Source of the DNA: RUG11867 sp964472425
Lineage (GTDB): Bacteria > Bacillota_I > Bacilli_A > RF39 > UBA660
Direction of reading: 5' to 3'
Length of the DNA stretch: 13,897 bases
Assembly: GCA_964472425.1 (NCBI GenBank)
Contig: CAYYLF010000040.1
Location: forward strand, 1-13,897
Positions 13,198-13,897 of this stretch are shown one piece after another. The translations under genes and the position numbers were made by a program. The notes beneath the pieces were generated by a model that worked only from the letters and a program-made list of their open reading frames with translations, had not been told where the DNA came from and did not search any database. Positions within the stretch are counted from its first letter, which is position 1. Each line of letters opens with the position of its first letter.

Positions 13198-13897
13198 ATG
13201 GATGAGTTTTTCGGTAGATTAGTCACGAAGAGTAGGCGAGAGTACCATATCGCCCTCAGCAAGTATTTGGATACGAGGACGAGGAAGTTCGTCGTGACGG
13301 CCAATCCGGAGACTTTTATGATGGCCGAGCGGGATGAGGATATGCGAGCAATTTTGACGAACGTAGAGAACGACATCGTACCGGACGGCATCGCCGTCGT
13401 GAAGGCGGCTGGGTTTTACGGAGTGCGAGTGACCGAGCGAATTACGGGAGTCGATACGGCCGTGCAGTTATTGGAACTTTTGAACAACAAGAAGAAGACT
13501 TTGTATCTCTTCGGCGCGAGCGAGGAAGTGCTTTCTAAGTTGGTCGAAAAGATAAAAGAAGAGTATCCTTGTATAAAGGTATTAGGGGCGACGAACGGAT
13601 ACGTAGAAGATAAGGATGCAGTCATGGAGAAAATCGTCAGTCTCAACCCGGACGTATGCTTGGTTGCGTTGGGAATTCCCCTTCAAGAGAAGTTGATTGC
13701 GAGACATATAAGTAAAGCAAAGAAGGGCATATACATGGGAGTAGGTGGGACTTTCGATGTGCTTTCGGGAACTAAGAAACGGGCACCAGAGGTATTCATA
13801 AAGTTGAATTTGGAATGGCTTTATAGGTTAGTCAAGGAGCCTAAACGGTTTAAGAGGTTCTGGAACAACAATGTGAAGTTCGTCTGGCGAGCGTTTA
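13198..13897 (+). CDS. tagA: WecG/TagA/CpsF family glycosyltransferase (GT26), 3' cut by window end
   Basis: Transfers N-acetylmannosamine (or a related sugar) from UDP to undecaprenyl-PP-GlcNAc, the committed linkage-unit step of wall teichoic acid synthesis in TagA members, at the inner face of the membrane. 233 residues are visible and family members are about 240, so only the tail is missing. Motifs: VVTANPETFMMA (32-43; T34, N36), VPDGIAVVKAA (61-71; D63 aligns with the proposed catalytic Asp), LYLFGASEE, VALGIPLQEKLI, MGVGGTFDVLSGTKKRAPE and LEWLYRLVKEPKRFKRFW with the basic C-terminal stretch that positions the enzyme at the membrane. GAGGTGGT seven bases before the ATG fixes the start. 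With the LCP protein it implies a cell wall glycopolymer. The exact sugar is not determined; WecG/CpsF-type substrates remain possible. Confidence 0.92.
   Translation, partial: MDEFFGRLVTKSRREYHIALSKYLDTRTRKFVVTANPETFMMAERDEDMRAILTNVENDIVPDGIAVVKAAGFYGVRVTERITGVDTAVQLLELLNNKKKTLYLFGASEEVLSKLVEKIKEEYPCIKVLGATNGYVEDKDAVMEKIVSLNPDVCLVALGIPLQEKLIARHISKAKKGIYMGVGGTFDVLSGTKKRAPEVFIKLNLEWLYRLVKEPKRFKRFWNNNVKFVWRAF

Noticed and set aside
1..13897. Mycoplasma-type code (TGA as tryptophan)
   Set aside because: TGA ends ligA at the exact family length and ends the first minus-strand gene, and tryptophan positions in conserved motifs are TGG.
1..13897. CRISPR arrays, tRNA, rRNA and insertion sequences
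   Set aside because: Read for on both strands; no regularly spaced direct repeats, no cloverleaf-like segments and no transposase genes were seen.

Overview
The window looks like chromosomal DNA from a walled, low-to-moderate-GC Firmicute-type bacterium, probably an uncultured Bacilli/Erysipelotrichia/RF39-like gut or rumen lineage. The reasons are: adjacent pcrA and ligA as in Bacillus; strong AGGAGG-type ribosome binding sites; sigma-A-like promoters; and several envelope genes (LCP transferase with PASTA repeats, LysM protein, TagA/WecG glycosyltransferase). TGA is used as a stop (ligA, first minus-strand gene) and tryptophan is TGG, so nothing requires the Mycoplasma code. The taxonomic placement is inference from gene content only.

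Layout. 88-5076 is read leftward: an LCP-PASTA envelope protein (2965-5076), then a gene-free stretch that holds a very convincing large structured noncoding RNA (about 2864 down to 2280, about 585 nt), then an AT-rich gene of unknown function (783-2201), then a small polytopic membrane protein (88-672). 5077-5443 is a divergent promoter region; its rightward half carries a folded leader and a tiny ORF ahead of pcrA. 5444-9522 is a pcrA-ligA operon (DNA unwinding and nick sealing). 9523-9824 carries a candidate small RNA with its own promoter and terminator. 9876-12359 is a run of close-spaced genes: membrane-anchored tandem thioredoxin-fold protein, PH-like protein, membrane-anchored beta-rich protein. 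Then come a triple-LysM protein (12407-12856), a small conserved-looking protein (12919-13170) and the start of a tagA-like glycosyltransferase cut by the window end.

How they fit together. The right and left ends both deal with the cell envelope: TagA-type enzymes build the linkage unit of wall glycopolymers, LCP proteins attach those polymers to peptidoglycan, and PASTA and LysM modules bind peptidoglycan. The centre is housekeeping DNA repair/replication.

The most interesting item is the large RNA at 2280-2864 on the minus strand. Its two ends pair perfectly, it is followed by a T7 run, it has promoter sequences immediately upstream, and its hairpins are capped by GNRA loops only when read on the minus strand. 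Size, shape and host type fit the ROOL class of large ornate RNAs, but I cannot run a covariance search to confirm this. Secondary items are the pcrA leader, the 9.6-kb small RNA with a palindrome inside its promoter, the LCP-PASTA fusion, and the AT-rich gene beside the large RNA, which may hold a degenerate HipA-like kinase fold.
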